From positions 1 to 7,324 of the forward strand of contig DATFPQ010000134.1 in the NCBI GenBank assembly GCA_035264765.1: a stretch of DNA of 7,324 nt. Direction: 5' to 3'. The notes under the pieces were generated by a model. The model did not search any database and was not told where the DNA came from. It worked only from the letters and a program-made list of their open reading frames with translations. Below are positions 1-5,558 of this stretch, piece by piece (position 1 is the stretch's first letter; every line of letters starts with the position of its first letter). This stretch comes from DATFPQ01 sp035264765. GTDB taxonomy: Bacteria > Actinomycetota > Actinomycetes > Actinomycetales > Angustibacteraceae. The position numbers and the translations under genes are program-made.

Positions 1-57
1 CGGATAACCGCGACCTGTTGCCGGCGTCGCCAAGCCCGTTCCCTGGAGGTGTACGCA

Positions 58-73
58 GCCGCCAGACGGCGGC
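58..73. repeat. Small GC-rich inverted repeat upstream of the MFS gene
   Basis: GCCGCC (58-63) and GGCGGC (68-73) form a perfect 6-bp stem around a 4-nt loop. It ends 21 bp before the TTG start of the transporter gene and about 10 bp before its ribosome binding site. It could be an operator half-site pair or a leader hairpin. Short GC stems of this kind are common by chance in DNA this rich in GC, so no function is claimed. No regulator gene and no clear -35/-10 pair is visible in bases 1-94. Confidence 0.2.
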
Positions 74-94
74 GCCTCAACTCGGAGACCCAAG

Positions 95-1558
95 TTGCCA
101 ACGCCGTCCACCGCCCAGATCGGGACCCCGGCACCTCAAGCCGGACCGCGGTCACGGACGCCCGGGGCCACCGCCACGCTCGTCGCCTGCTCCCTGGGCA
201 TGTTCGTCATCACCTTGGACGCGGTGGTCGTCAATGTGGCCCTGCCCGCCATCCGCACTGACCTCGGTGCCGGCATGACGGGCCTGCAGTGGGTCGTGGA
301 CGGGTACACGCTGCCGTTCGCTGCGCTGCTGCTGCCCTTCGGCGCGCTGGCTGACCGCGTGGGTGCGCGCACCGCGTTCGGGAGCGGGACGATCGTCTTG
401 GCCATCGCGTCCGCCGCGTGCGCACTCGTGCCGTCCCTACCCGCCCTCGTCACCGCCAGGGTCGTCCAGGGCGCCGCAGCAGCGGTGGTGATGCCGGCCT
501 CGATGGCACTGCTCGGCCAGGTTTCCCCCGACCCAGTCGCTCGCGCCAAAGCCGTCGGCGCCTGGGCCATGGGCGGGGCCGTCGCCTCCACCTCCGGACC
601 GGTTCTGGGTGGGCTGTTGACCTTGGCCAGCTGGCGTCTTCTTTTCCTGGTGAACGTGCCCGTCGGCGCGCTGATCCTCGTGATGCTGCGCCGCACGCCG
701 GCCTCGCCGACCCGGCAGTCCCGATATGACTGGGTCGGTCAGGCGGGCGCCGTGGTCGCGATGGGCGGCGTGACGTTCGGTGCCATCGAGGCCGGCTCTG
801 TCGGGCTGACCTCGCCCACCGTGGTGGGAGCCCTCGTTGTGGCCCTCGCCGCCACAGCCGCGTTCGTGATCTCGCAGGCCAAGGGACGGCACCCGATGGT
901 GCCGCCCGCGCTCGTAGCGCCGCCAGCGGTGCGTGCGGTCACGCTGACCGGGTTCACGTTCATGGTCTGCTACTACGGGCTGCCGTTCGTAATGAGCCTG
1001 TTCCTGCAGCAGCAACGTGGTCTGAGCGCCCTGCAGACCGGCGCGGTGTTCCTGCCGATGATGCTCGCCGGCGCCGCACTCACCCCGCTCAGCGCCCGCC
1101 TCGTGGCGCGGCTGGGGACGACGCGGGTTGTCGCCTCCGGGCTCCTGCTGATGGCCGCCGGTTTGGTCACCCTCGCCTTCCTGCCCGCCACGACACCTGT
1201 CGCGGGGCTGGCCGCGGTCATGGTGCTCGTCGGCCTGGGCGGCCCGACCGTGAGCCCACCCCTCACCGCTGCGCTGCTGCACGCGACCCCTTCCCACTTG
1301 GCCGGTACCGCCAGCGGGGTCCTGAACACGAGCCGTCAGCTCGGCGGCGCCCTGGCCGTGGCCGTGTTCGGGACTCTCCTGACCAAGCCCGACACGTTCA
1401 CGACCGGGATGCGCACCGCCCTCCTCGTCGCCGCTGGCATCTCGGTCATCACCATCGCCGCCACCCCGTACTTGCGCCCGGCCAGAGTCGCCGACGACGT
1501 CGCGCGGTCTCGGTCCGCCTCGGCCTCCGCCGCGGCGCTGCGCGTCGACCCCGCCTGA
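95..1558 (+). CDS. MFS drug exporter, DHA2 (EmrB/QacA-like) family
   Basis: This is a 487-residue proton-driven multidrug-type exporter of the cytoplasmic membrane. Its length and hydrophobic pattern fit the 14-helix DHA2 class. Family motifs seen in order: the motif D1-like LDAVVVNVALPAI at 41-53 in helix 1, motif A GALADRVGAR at 83-92, motif B RVVQGAAAA at 122-130, and motif C GPVLGGLL at 168-175. A WRLLFLVNVPVG segment at 180-191, typical of this family, follows. The substrate cannot be read from sequence. The start is TTG at 95: GGAG lies at 84-87, seven bases upstream, the frame has no other start codon between a stop at 5-7 and residue 36, and residue 36 is already inside helix 1. The cupin gene lies 133 bp downstream on the same strand, so co-transcription is plausible. 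The last 25 residues are Arg/Ser/Ala-rich and probably cytoplasmic. Confidence 0.93.
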   Translation: MPTPSTAQIGTPAPQAGPRSRTPGATATLVACSLGMFVITLDAVVVNVALPAIRTDLGAGMTGLQWVVDGYTLPFAALLLPFGALADRVGARTAFGSGTIVLAIASAACALVPSLPALVTARVVQGAAAAVVMPASMALLGQVSPDPVARAKAVGAWAMGGAVASTSGPVLGGLLTLASWRLLFLVNVPVGALILVMLRRTPASPTRQSRYDWVGQAGAVVAMGGVTFGAIEAGSVGLTSPTVVGALVVALAATAAFVISQAKGRHPMVPPALVAPPAVRAVTLTGFTFMVCYYGLPFVMSLFLQQQRGLSALQTGAVFLPMMLAGAALTPLSARLVARLGTTRVVASGLLLMAAGLVTLAFLPATTPVAGLAAVMVLVGLGGPTVSPPLTAALLHATPSHLAGTASGVLNTSRQLGGALAVAVFGTLLTKPDTFTTGMRTALLVAAGISVITIAATPYLRPARVADDVARSRSASASAAALRVDPA

Positions 1559-1570
1559 AGGAGACAGGCC

Positions 1571-1750
1571 TTGCCCACCCTGGCCCGCGAACTGCTCGAC
1601 CGCCTCGAGGCCGCGCCGCCGCCACGACCCTGCGCCTCGACGTGCCCCGACCACCATCACCATCGAAAGCCCGACAACGAGGAGAACCGACATGGAGCTC
1701 AAGGCCCCAGCTGCCACAGCCAAGGCGCCCGCCGCGGCGTTCACCGGTGA
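1571..1750 (+). CDS. Possible 59-residue ORF or gene remnant between the MFS and cupin genes
   Basis: A TTG at 1571 sits seven bases after a strong AAGGAG (1558-1563) that overlaps the stop codon of the MFS gene, as expected for a coupled operon gene. The first 14 residues (MPTLARELLDRLEA) look like an amphipathic helix. After that the product becomes Pro/His/Arg-rich without any fold signature, and it overlaps the cupin gene by 59 bp. This fits a truncated or frameshifted gene whose 5' end survives, or a leader ORF. It could also be chance. I recognise no family. The good ribosome binding site is the main reason to list it. Confidence 0.25.
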   Translation: MPTLARELLDRLEAAPPPRPCASTCPDHHHHRKPDNEENRHGAQGPSCHSQGARRGVHR

Positions 1751-2096
1751 CGTGTACGTCACTCCCATCGTCCAAGCGCGTGAGGAGTCCAAGCTCATCG
1801 CCGTCCTAGTCCGCTTCACCCCCGGCGCACGCACGAACTGGCACTCGCACGCCAACGGTCAGACCCTGCACGTCACCGAAGGCGTTGGCGTGGTCGCGAG
1901 CCGCGACGGCACCGTCATCCGGATGCGCGCCGGCGACACCGTGTGGACCCCACCGGGCGAGGAGCACTGGCACGGCGGAACCGCTGACAACATGATGTGC
2001 CACATCGCCATGCTCGAAGGCACAGCCGACGGCGACGGCACCACGTGGCTCGAGGCCGTCGCCGATGAGCAGTACTCCGCCGCCCAAAGTGCTTGA
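1692..2096 (+). CDS. Small cupin, (R)-mandelonitrile-lyase (GrHNL)-like family
   Basis: This is a 134-residue single-domain cupin with a start supported by GAGGAG (1679-1684) seven bases before the ATG. Cupin motif 1 contains WHSH (50-53) and Q57. Motif 2 contains GEEHWHG (89-95). H51, H53, Q57 and H92 match the metal ligands of the manganese cupin hydroxynitrile lyases such as that of Granulicella tundricola. H94 and H104 also align with conserved histidines there. That alignment is from memory of the family. The close layout, including the WxExVxDEQY-type C-terminus, makes this subfamily likely. Hydroxynitrile lyase activity is only one option, because many members are uncharacterised and may act on other small oxygenated compounds. 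It follows an exporter gene, and the CMD-family gene at the window end belongs to a family often found beside this cupin type. No signal peptide is seen, so it is probably cytoplasmic. Confidence 0.88.
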   Translation: MELKAPAATAKAPAAAFTGDVYVTPIVQAREESKLIAVLVRFTPGARTNWHSHANGQTLHVTEGVGVVASRDGTVIRMRAGDTVWTPPGEEHWHGGTADNMMCHIAMLEGTADGDGTTWLEAVADEQYSAAQSA

Positions 2097-2410
2097 GGCG
2101 TCAGGATTCGGGGAGCAGTCGCCCCGCCTTGTCCAGCATCTTTCTGTTGGTGGCGGGCGGGCGCGTGCTGCTCGAGGGCCTGCCCCGCTGGCAGCTGTGG
2201 GCATGGGCCGGAGCGCTGGGGTTGGTGAACGTCCTTACCGAGTCGACGGTGACTACCCTCAATACGCCCGATCCCGTCGATGGCGCTGCCGGCCTGCTGG
2301 GCCTCGCGATCACGCTGCTGGCGCTGGTAGTCATCGGTCGGATCGGTCGGCGTCGATCAGCAGTCCGCGACTCCCGGCCGCCGGCCGGTTCCCCGCTAGG
2401 GTCACCGTGA
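2093..2410 (+). CDS. Hypothetical small membrane protein
   Basis: This frame encodes 105 residues with a TTG start overlapping the cupin stop as TTGA (2093-2096), which would allow translational coupling. Codons are strongly G/C at third position, as in the neighbouring genes. Hydrophobic stretches lie near residues 15-30, 34-48 and 69-89, the last followed by GRIGRRR, which fits a membrane helix with positive residues on the cytoplasmic side. The protein probably spans the membrane two or three times. The start is uncertain. No good ribosome binding site precedes 2093, and TTG 2129, GTG 2150 or GTG 2165 are alternatives. The first helix begins almost at once, so the gene may be an N-terminally truncated remnant. 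I do not recognise a family. Confidence 0.45.
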   Translation: MRRQDSGSSRPALSSIFLLVAGGRVLLEGLPRWQLWAWAGALGLVNVLTESTVTTLNTPDPVDGAAGLLGLAITLLALVVIGRIGRRRSAVRDSRPPAGSPLGSP

Positions 2411-2902
2411 TGGGGTCACTTTCGCTCAGGCAACCATCTGTGTGGCTGGTCGGACCTCGGATGAGGTGACGCCGGACAAACGAGCTCGCCCGAAAATCAT
2501 CACGAACGGGGGACCGGCACTCGTTCATCGACGCCGATGGTGTGCGGGGATACGCACACCTCCGGTGTTGGCCTTCCGGCGACCCTAAGCACGGGAACCG
2601 TATGCCGGTTGCGTAGCCCTTCCTCAATCGTGACGACATCGAACGCCGCACCTCCGAGGCGGCGGGTCGGCGGGTCGGCTTGGACGAGCTCGTCAGGCGC
2701 GCGCTGCCGGTGACGGAACCGCCGGTTGCGTTCCTCGACGCCGCGGCCCGAGCCCTCGGCCACCGGTCCCGTGCCGTCTCCGCCGACCGGCCAGGTCTCG
2801 TCCACCTCTCCCGACTCAAGAGAAGAGGCGCGGAGCTGCTTGGGGATACCCGCTGGTTCGGTTGATGCTTTGGACGTTCGACCGCCGCGCCGGCCGGACG
2901 GG
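2411..2902. other. 492 bp without a defendable gene
   Basis: No open frame here has a family signature on either strand. On the plus strand one frame reads from 2470 to 2865, broken only by a TAG at 2614-2616. Its last part (from TTG 2680, 61 residues, 80 percent G/C at third position) looks mildly coding but has no ribosome binding site. On the minus strand 2805-2500 is open for 101 residues, again without recognisable motifs. The stretch has less codon bias than its flanks, and it holds one good hairpin (2539-2560) and a short GGCGGGTC tandem duplication (2661-2676). It may be a decayed gene or insertion remnant, or plain intergenic DNA. Confidence 0.4.
2539..2560. repeat. Perfect 8-bp inverted repeat (hairpin)
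   Basis: GGTGTGCG (2539-2546) and CGCACACC (2553-2560) are exact reverse complements separated by the 6-nt loop GGGATA. This is the cleanest hairpin I saw in the window and lies in the gene-poor stretch. No T-tract follows on either strand, so it is not a classical intrinsic terminator. It could still slow transcription that runs on from the cupin genes, or be an operator or a trace of a mobile element. Confidence 0.4.
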
Positions 2903-3973
2903 TCAGCCCACCGTGCCGAAGTGCCGCCGGTGGTCGCCGGGGGTGGTGCCGAGGCGGCGGCGGAAGATCCGGTTCATCGTCTCCGGCGTGCCGAAGCCGC
3001 AGGCCCGCGCGACCTGGCCGACCGAGCGGTCCGTCGTCTCCAGCAGCCGGCAGGCGGCCTCCAACCGAACGGCCTCCACGTGGTCGGCCGGGGTGCGCCC
3101 GACCTCGGAGGTGAACACCCGCCGGAACTGCCGCTCGGACAGGCTGGCGCGGCGGGCCAGGGCGGGCACCGACAGGTCATGGTCGAGGTGGTCGGGAAGC
3201 CAGGCGAGCAGGTCGCGCAGCGGTTCGGTGTCGGCCGACTGGGCGGCCAGGACCGCGGAGAACTGCGCCTGCCCACCGGATCTGCGCAGGTAGACGACGA
3301 GCTGACGGGCGACGGCCGCGGCCGCCGGCCGGCCGTGGTCGTCGGCGACCAGCGCCAGCGCCAGGTCGATGCCCGCGGTCACCCCCGCCGACGTCCACAG
3401 CCGCCCGTCCCGCACATAGATGGCATCCGGGTCGACCGCCACCCGCGGGTAGCCGGCCGCGAGCAGGTCGCACTCGGCCCAGTGCGTGGTCGCCCGGTGC
3501 CCGTCGAGCAGTCCGGCCGCCGCCAGCACGAACGCCCCCGAGCACACCGACGTGACCCTCCGCGCCGTGGCGGCGAGTCGCCGCACGTGGTGCAGCAGGT
3601 CGGCGTCCGCGCACGCCACATCCATGTCCCGCCCGCCGGCGACCACCAGGGTGTCGACCGGGCCGGTGACCGTGGCCAGCGAGGTGGTGGCGAGCTCCAG
3701 CCCGCAGCTGGCCAGGACCGGCCCGCCACAGGCGCTGGCCACCTCGGTGCGGTAGGTGACGCCGGGCAGGAGGCGGGAGGCGCTGGAGAACACCTCCAAC
3801 GGTCCCGTGACGTCGAGGACCTGGGCGGACGCGAACGTGACCATGACGACCCGGCGCTCGGGCACGCGCTCGGGCCCGCGCTCAGGCCCGCGCTCAGGCC
3901 CGCGCTCGGGCACTCGCTCGGTACCACGGGCGGTACCGCCCTCAGGCAGGCGCTCGATGCGAAGGGTGTCCAC
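2903..3973 (-). CDS. GlxA-like AraC-family transcriptional regulator with DJ-1/PfpI-type domain
   Basis: This is a 356-residue regulator. Residues 41-210 form a DJ-1/PfpI (class I glutamine amidotransferase-like) domain: VVMVTF opens the first strand, DVTGPLEVF lies at 54-62, AGGRDMD at 112-118, the nucleophile-elbow Cys is C144 in VCSGAF, and THW is at 163-165. Residues 266-353 form an AraC/XylS DNA-binding domain with two helix-turn-helices (SVPALARRASLSERQFRR, and SVGQVARACGF followed by NRIFRRRLG). In this family the first domain senses or binds a ligand; the ligand here is unknown. The gene is divergent from the hydrolase gene 84 bp away and probably controls it. The N-terminal 4-40 are tetrapeptide repeats of type x-P-E-R. 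GTG 3973 gives the longest plausible protein. GTG 3913, GTG 3865 (starting MPERRVV, the more usual family N-terminus) and ATG 3844 are alternatives. A longer frame to 4102 has no family support. Confidence 0.9.
   Translation of the reverse strand: MDTLRIERLPEGGTARGTERVPERGPERGPERGPERVPERRVVMVTFASAQVLDVTGPLEVFSSASRLLPGVTYRTEVASACGGPVLASCGLELATTSLATVTGPVDTLVVAGGRDMDVACADADLLHHVRRLAATARRVTSVCSGAFVLAAAGLLDGHRATTHWAECDLLAAGYPRVAVDPDAIYVRDGRLWTSAGVTAGIDLALALVADDHGRPAAAAVARQLVVYLRRSGGQAQFSAVLAAQSADTEPLRDLLAWLPDHLDHDLSVPALARRASLSERQFRRVFTSEVGRTPADHVEAVRLEAACRLLETTDRSVGQVARACGFGTPETMNRIFRRRLGTTPGDHRRHFGTVG
3854..3961 (-). repeat. Nine-unit 12-bp tandem repeat inside the start of the regulator gene
   Basis: Units of 12 bp follow each other without gaps from 3854. 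The first five (3854-3913) are nearly identical, of type GCGCTC(A/G)GGC(C/A)C on the plus strand. The next four (3914-3961) are increasingly degenerate, including two with GGTACC in the same phase. On the coding strand they give, in order, RIER, LPEG, GTAR, GTER, VPER, GPER, GPER, GPER, VPER, directly before the first beta strand of the sensor domain. Because 12 is a multiple of three, copy-number change keeps the frame. Two units carry GTG (3911-3913 and 3863-3865) and could act as start codons. Confidence 0.85.
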
Positions 3974-3979
3974 GGGACC

Positions 3980-4011
3980 ACCGTAGGCCTGGACGTGGCC
4001 GGAATCGTCAA
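3980..4011 (-). promoter_or_regulatory. Possible promoter of the regulator gene, giving a leaderless transcript
   Basis: Reading the minus strand, TTGACG (4011-4006) is followed after 20 bases by TACGGT (3985-3980), a TAnnnT -10-like hexamer. The -10 ends six bases before GTG 3973, so transcription would begin at or very near the start codon. That matches the leaderless genes common in actinobacteria and explains the lack of a good ribosome binding site. The 20-base spacer is longer than the usual 17-18, so this is a weak call. Confidence 0.25.
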
Positions 4012-4057
4012 GACCGTGTCCTGGCGCCGCCGACGCCCTCGGGCGCACGCTCGAAGG

Positions 4058-5464
4058 GTGACCAGGACCCTCGCCCGACCCGCCGGAACTCCGGCCGAGC
4101 ACGACAACGGATCAGCCGTCCCCGGCGGCGAGGTTGCCGCGGCGGACGGCGGCCCCATCGCCCGGGTCGTCGCCGCCTCGCTCGCGACCGGTGTGTTCGG
4201 CGCGGCGGCGCTGACCCTCGGGGTGTTCGGTGGCGCGCCCGAGCACGTCATCACCGGTTCGGCGCTGTTGGCCTTCGCGGTGGGTTGGGCGCTGCTCGCG
4301 GTGCTGTCCTCCCGGCTCACGTCGCGGCCGCAGCGCTGGGCCCGGGTGCCCGCCGCCGCGCTGGCCGTCGTCGGCACCGGGTTGGTGGTGCTCGCGCCCG
4401 GCGACGACGCGCTGACCGCGGCCGGTTGGGTCTGGCCGCCGCTGCTCCTCGTCCTTGCCGGCTGGATCGCGGTCCGGGCGCGGCAGACGCTGCCGGGCCG
4501 GGCGCGGAGCTGGCTGCTCTACCCGGTGCTGGGCGCGATGGCGGTGGGGGCGGTCGGCGGCGGCTACCAGACCGTCCGGGTAACCCTCGACCACAGCGCC
4601 CTCCCCGCGCCCGGACGCACGTACGTCGTCGACGGGCACCCGCTGCACCTGCGGTGCACCGGCTCGGGCGGCCCGACGGTCGTGCTGGAGGGCGGCCTCG
4701 GTGAGACCTCCCTGGCGTGGAGCTGGGTAACCCCGGCGGTCAGCGACACCAACCGGGTCTGCGTCTACGACCGGGCCGGGCAGGGCTGGAGCGGCGACCC
4801 GGCGGCCCCGCAGGACGCCAATGACGTGGCCGACGACCTGCACGCCCTCCTCGTCCAGGCCGGCGAGCGCGGTCCCTACGTGCTCGTCGGGCACTCGATC
4901 GGAGGCACGTACGCCCTCGCCCACGCGGCCCGCTACCCGGCCGACGTCGCCGGCATGGTGCTCGTGGACTCCGCGAGCCCAGACCAGTTCACCGTCCTGC
5001 CCGCCTACGCCGGCTTCTACGCCGCGTGGCGCCGGGTGTCCGCGCTACAGCCCACCCTGGCCCGGCTCGGCGTCGCGCGGCTGGTGGGCTCGTTGCTCGG
5101 CTCCACGCTCCCGGAGCCCGCGGCGGCGCAGAACCGGGCCTTCGCGGCCAGCGCCCGCGGCGCACGCAGCCAGCGCGACGAGCTCTCGCGCTACCGCGAC
5201 GTCTTCCGGCAGGCCGGTGCCCTCACCACGCTCGGCGGCCGGCCGCTCGTCGTCGTCACCGCCACCCGAGGGGCACAGAAGGGGTGGCCCACCGCTCAGG
5301 ACCGGCTCGCCAGGTTGTCCGGCAACAGCAGCCACCGGCTGGTCGACGCGACCCACGCGTCGCTCCTGGACGACCGGCAGGACTCCGCCGCCGCCGTCCG
5401 GGCCATCCAGGACGTGGCCCGGTCTGCCCGGACCAGCACGCAGTCCCTTGCGACAATGCAATAA
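4058..5464 (+). CDS. Membrane-anchored alpha/beta hydrolase
   Basis: This is a 468-residue protein. Five hydrophobic helices lie at about 34-57, 64-85, 95-113, 121-139 and 152-173. Arg-rich loops (86-94 and 140-151) and the Arg-containing N-terminus fall on one side, so the positive-inside rule puts the C-terminal domain outside the cytoplasm. That domain (about 188-455) is an alpha/beta hydrolase: LEGGLGETSLAW (210-221) forms the oxyanion region, VYDRAGQGWS (236-245) follows, and the nucleophile elbow GHSIGG carries S280. D304 in VLVDSASP is a candidate acid and H433 in ATHASLL the base. The substrate is unknown; an ester or amide is likely. The start is uncertain: GTG 4058 has only a weak, close purine stretch before it, and GTG 4016 or GTG 3995 are in-frame alternatives nearer the regulator. 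The nitroreductase gene follows closely, probably in the same transcript. Confidence 0.88.
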   Translation: MTRTLARPAGTPAEHDNGSAVPGGEVAAADGGPIARVVAASLATGVFGAAALTLGVFGGAPEHVITGSALLAFAVGWALLAVLSSRLTSRPQRWARVPAAALAVVGTGLVVLAPGDDALTAAGWVWPPLLLVLAGWIAVRARQTLPGRARSWLLYPVLGAMAVGAVGGGYQTVRVTLDHSALPAPGRTYVVDGHPLHLRCTGSGGPTVVLEGGLGETSLAWSWVTPAVSDTNRVCVYDRAGQGWSGDPAAPQDANDVADDLHALLVQAGERGPYVLVGHSIGGTYALAHAARYPADVAGMVLVDSASPDQFTVLPAYAGFYAAWRRVSALQPTLARLGVARLVGSLLGSTLPEPAAAQNRAFAASARGARSQRDELSRYRDVFRQAGALTTLGGRPLVVVTATRGAQKGWPTAQDRLARLSGNSSHRLVDATHASLLDDRQDSAAAVRAIQDVARSARTSTQSLATMQ

Positions 5465-5542
5465 AGCCATGGGCAAGCTGGAGCGCAGAGGTACCGTGAA
5501 CGTGGTCTCATCTGTCGCCGAGGATGGGCCAGCCGCTTCGCC

Positions 5543-5551
5543 AGGGAGGAG
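5543..5551 (+). promoter_or_regulatory. Strong ribosome binding site that decides the nitroreductase start
   Basis: AGGGAGGAG at 5543-5551 lies seven bases before GTG 5559. This is the best ribosome binding site in the window. It favours 5559 over ATG 5469, which is only four bases after the hydrolase stop and has no good site, and over GTG 5496, which has AGAGG at 5487-5491 but encodes an N-terminal stretch with no family similarity that I can see. Confidence 0.6.
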
Positions 5552-5558
5552 ACACCGG

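Noticed and set aside
437..1855. Long minus-strand frame (472 codons) opposite the MFS and cupin genes
   Set aside because: It lies antisense to two well-supported genes, and its product is a low-complexity Gly/Arg/His-rich string, typical of antisense frames in high-GC DNA.
2333..2350. Two tandem copies of ATCGGTCGG
   Set aside because: There are only two copies, inside the C-terminal part of the small membrane protein gene. This is too little to call a repeat element or binding site.
2661..2676. Two tandem copies of GGCGGGTC
   Set aside because: It is a short duplication of GC-rich sequence with no other structure around it.
2411..2902. Possible insertion sequence remnant
   Set aside because: No transposase motif, flanking inverted repeats or target-site duplication could be seen.
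2726..4057. Upstream extension of the hydrolase frame through the regulator gene
   Set aside because: The frame is open by chance opposite the regulator. The translated part is Arg/Gly/Pro-rich without domains, and the regulator on the other strand has clear family motifs.
3974..4102. N-terminal extension of the regulator to 4102
   Set aside because: It would overlap the hydrolase start, has no ribosome binding site, and encodes disordered sequence with no family match.
3379..4377. Second minus-strand frame (332 codons) across regulator and hydrolase
   Set aside because: Its translation is Pro/Arg/Trp/Ser-rich, out of phase with the regulator, and shows no domain.
4112..4924. Minus-strand frame (270 codons) opposite the hydrolase
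   Set aside because: It lies antisense to the membrane and nucleophile-elbow regions of a clear hydrolase, and its product lacks any fold signature.
4821..5558. Long N-terminal extension of the nitroreductase frame into the hydrolase gene
   Set aside because: The translated part is a Ser/Pro/Arg-rich out-of-phase reading of the hydrolase gene. The strong ribosome binding site at 5543-5551 supports GTG 5559.
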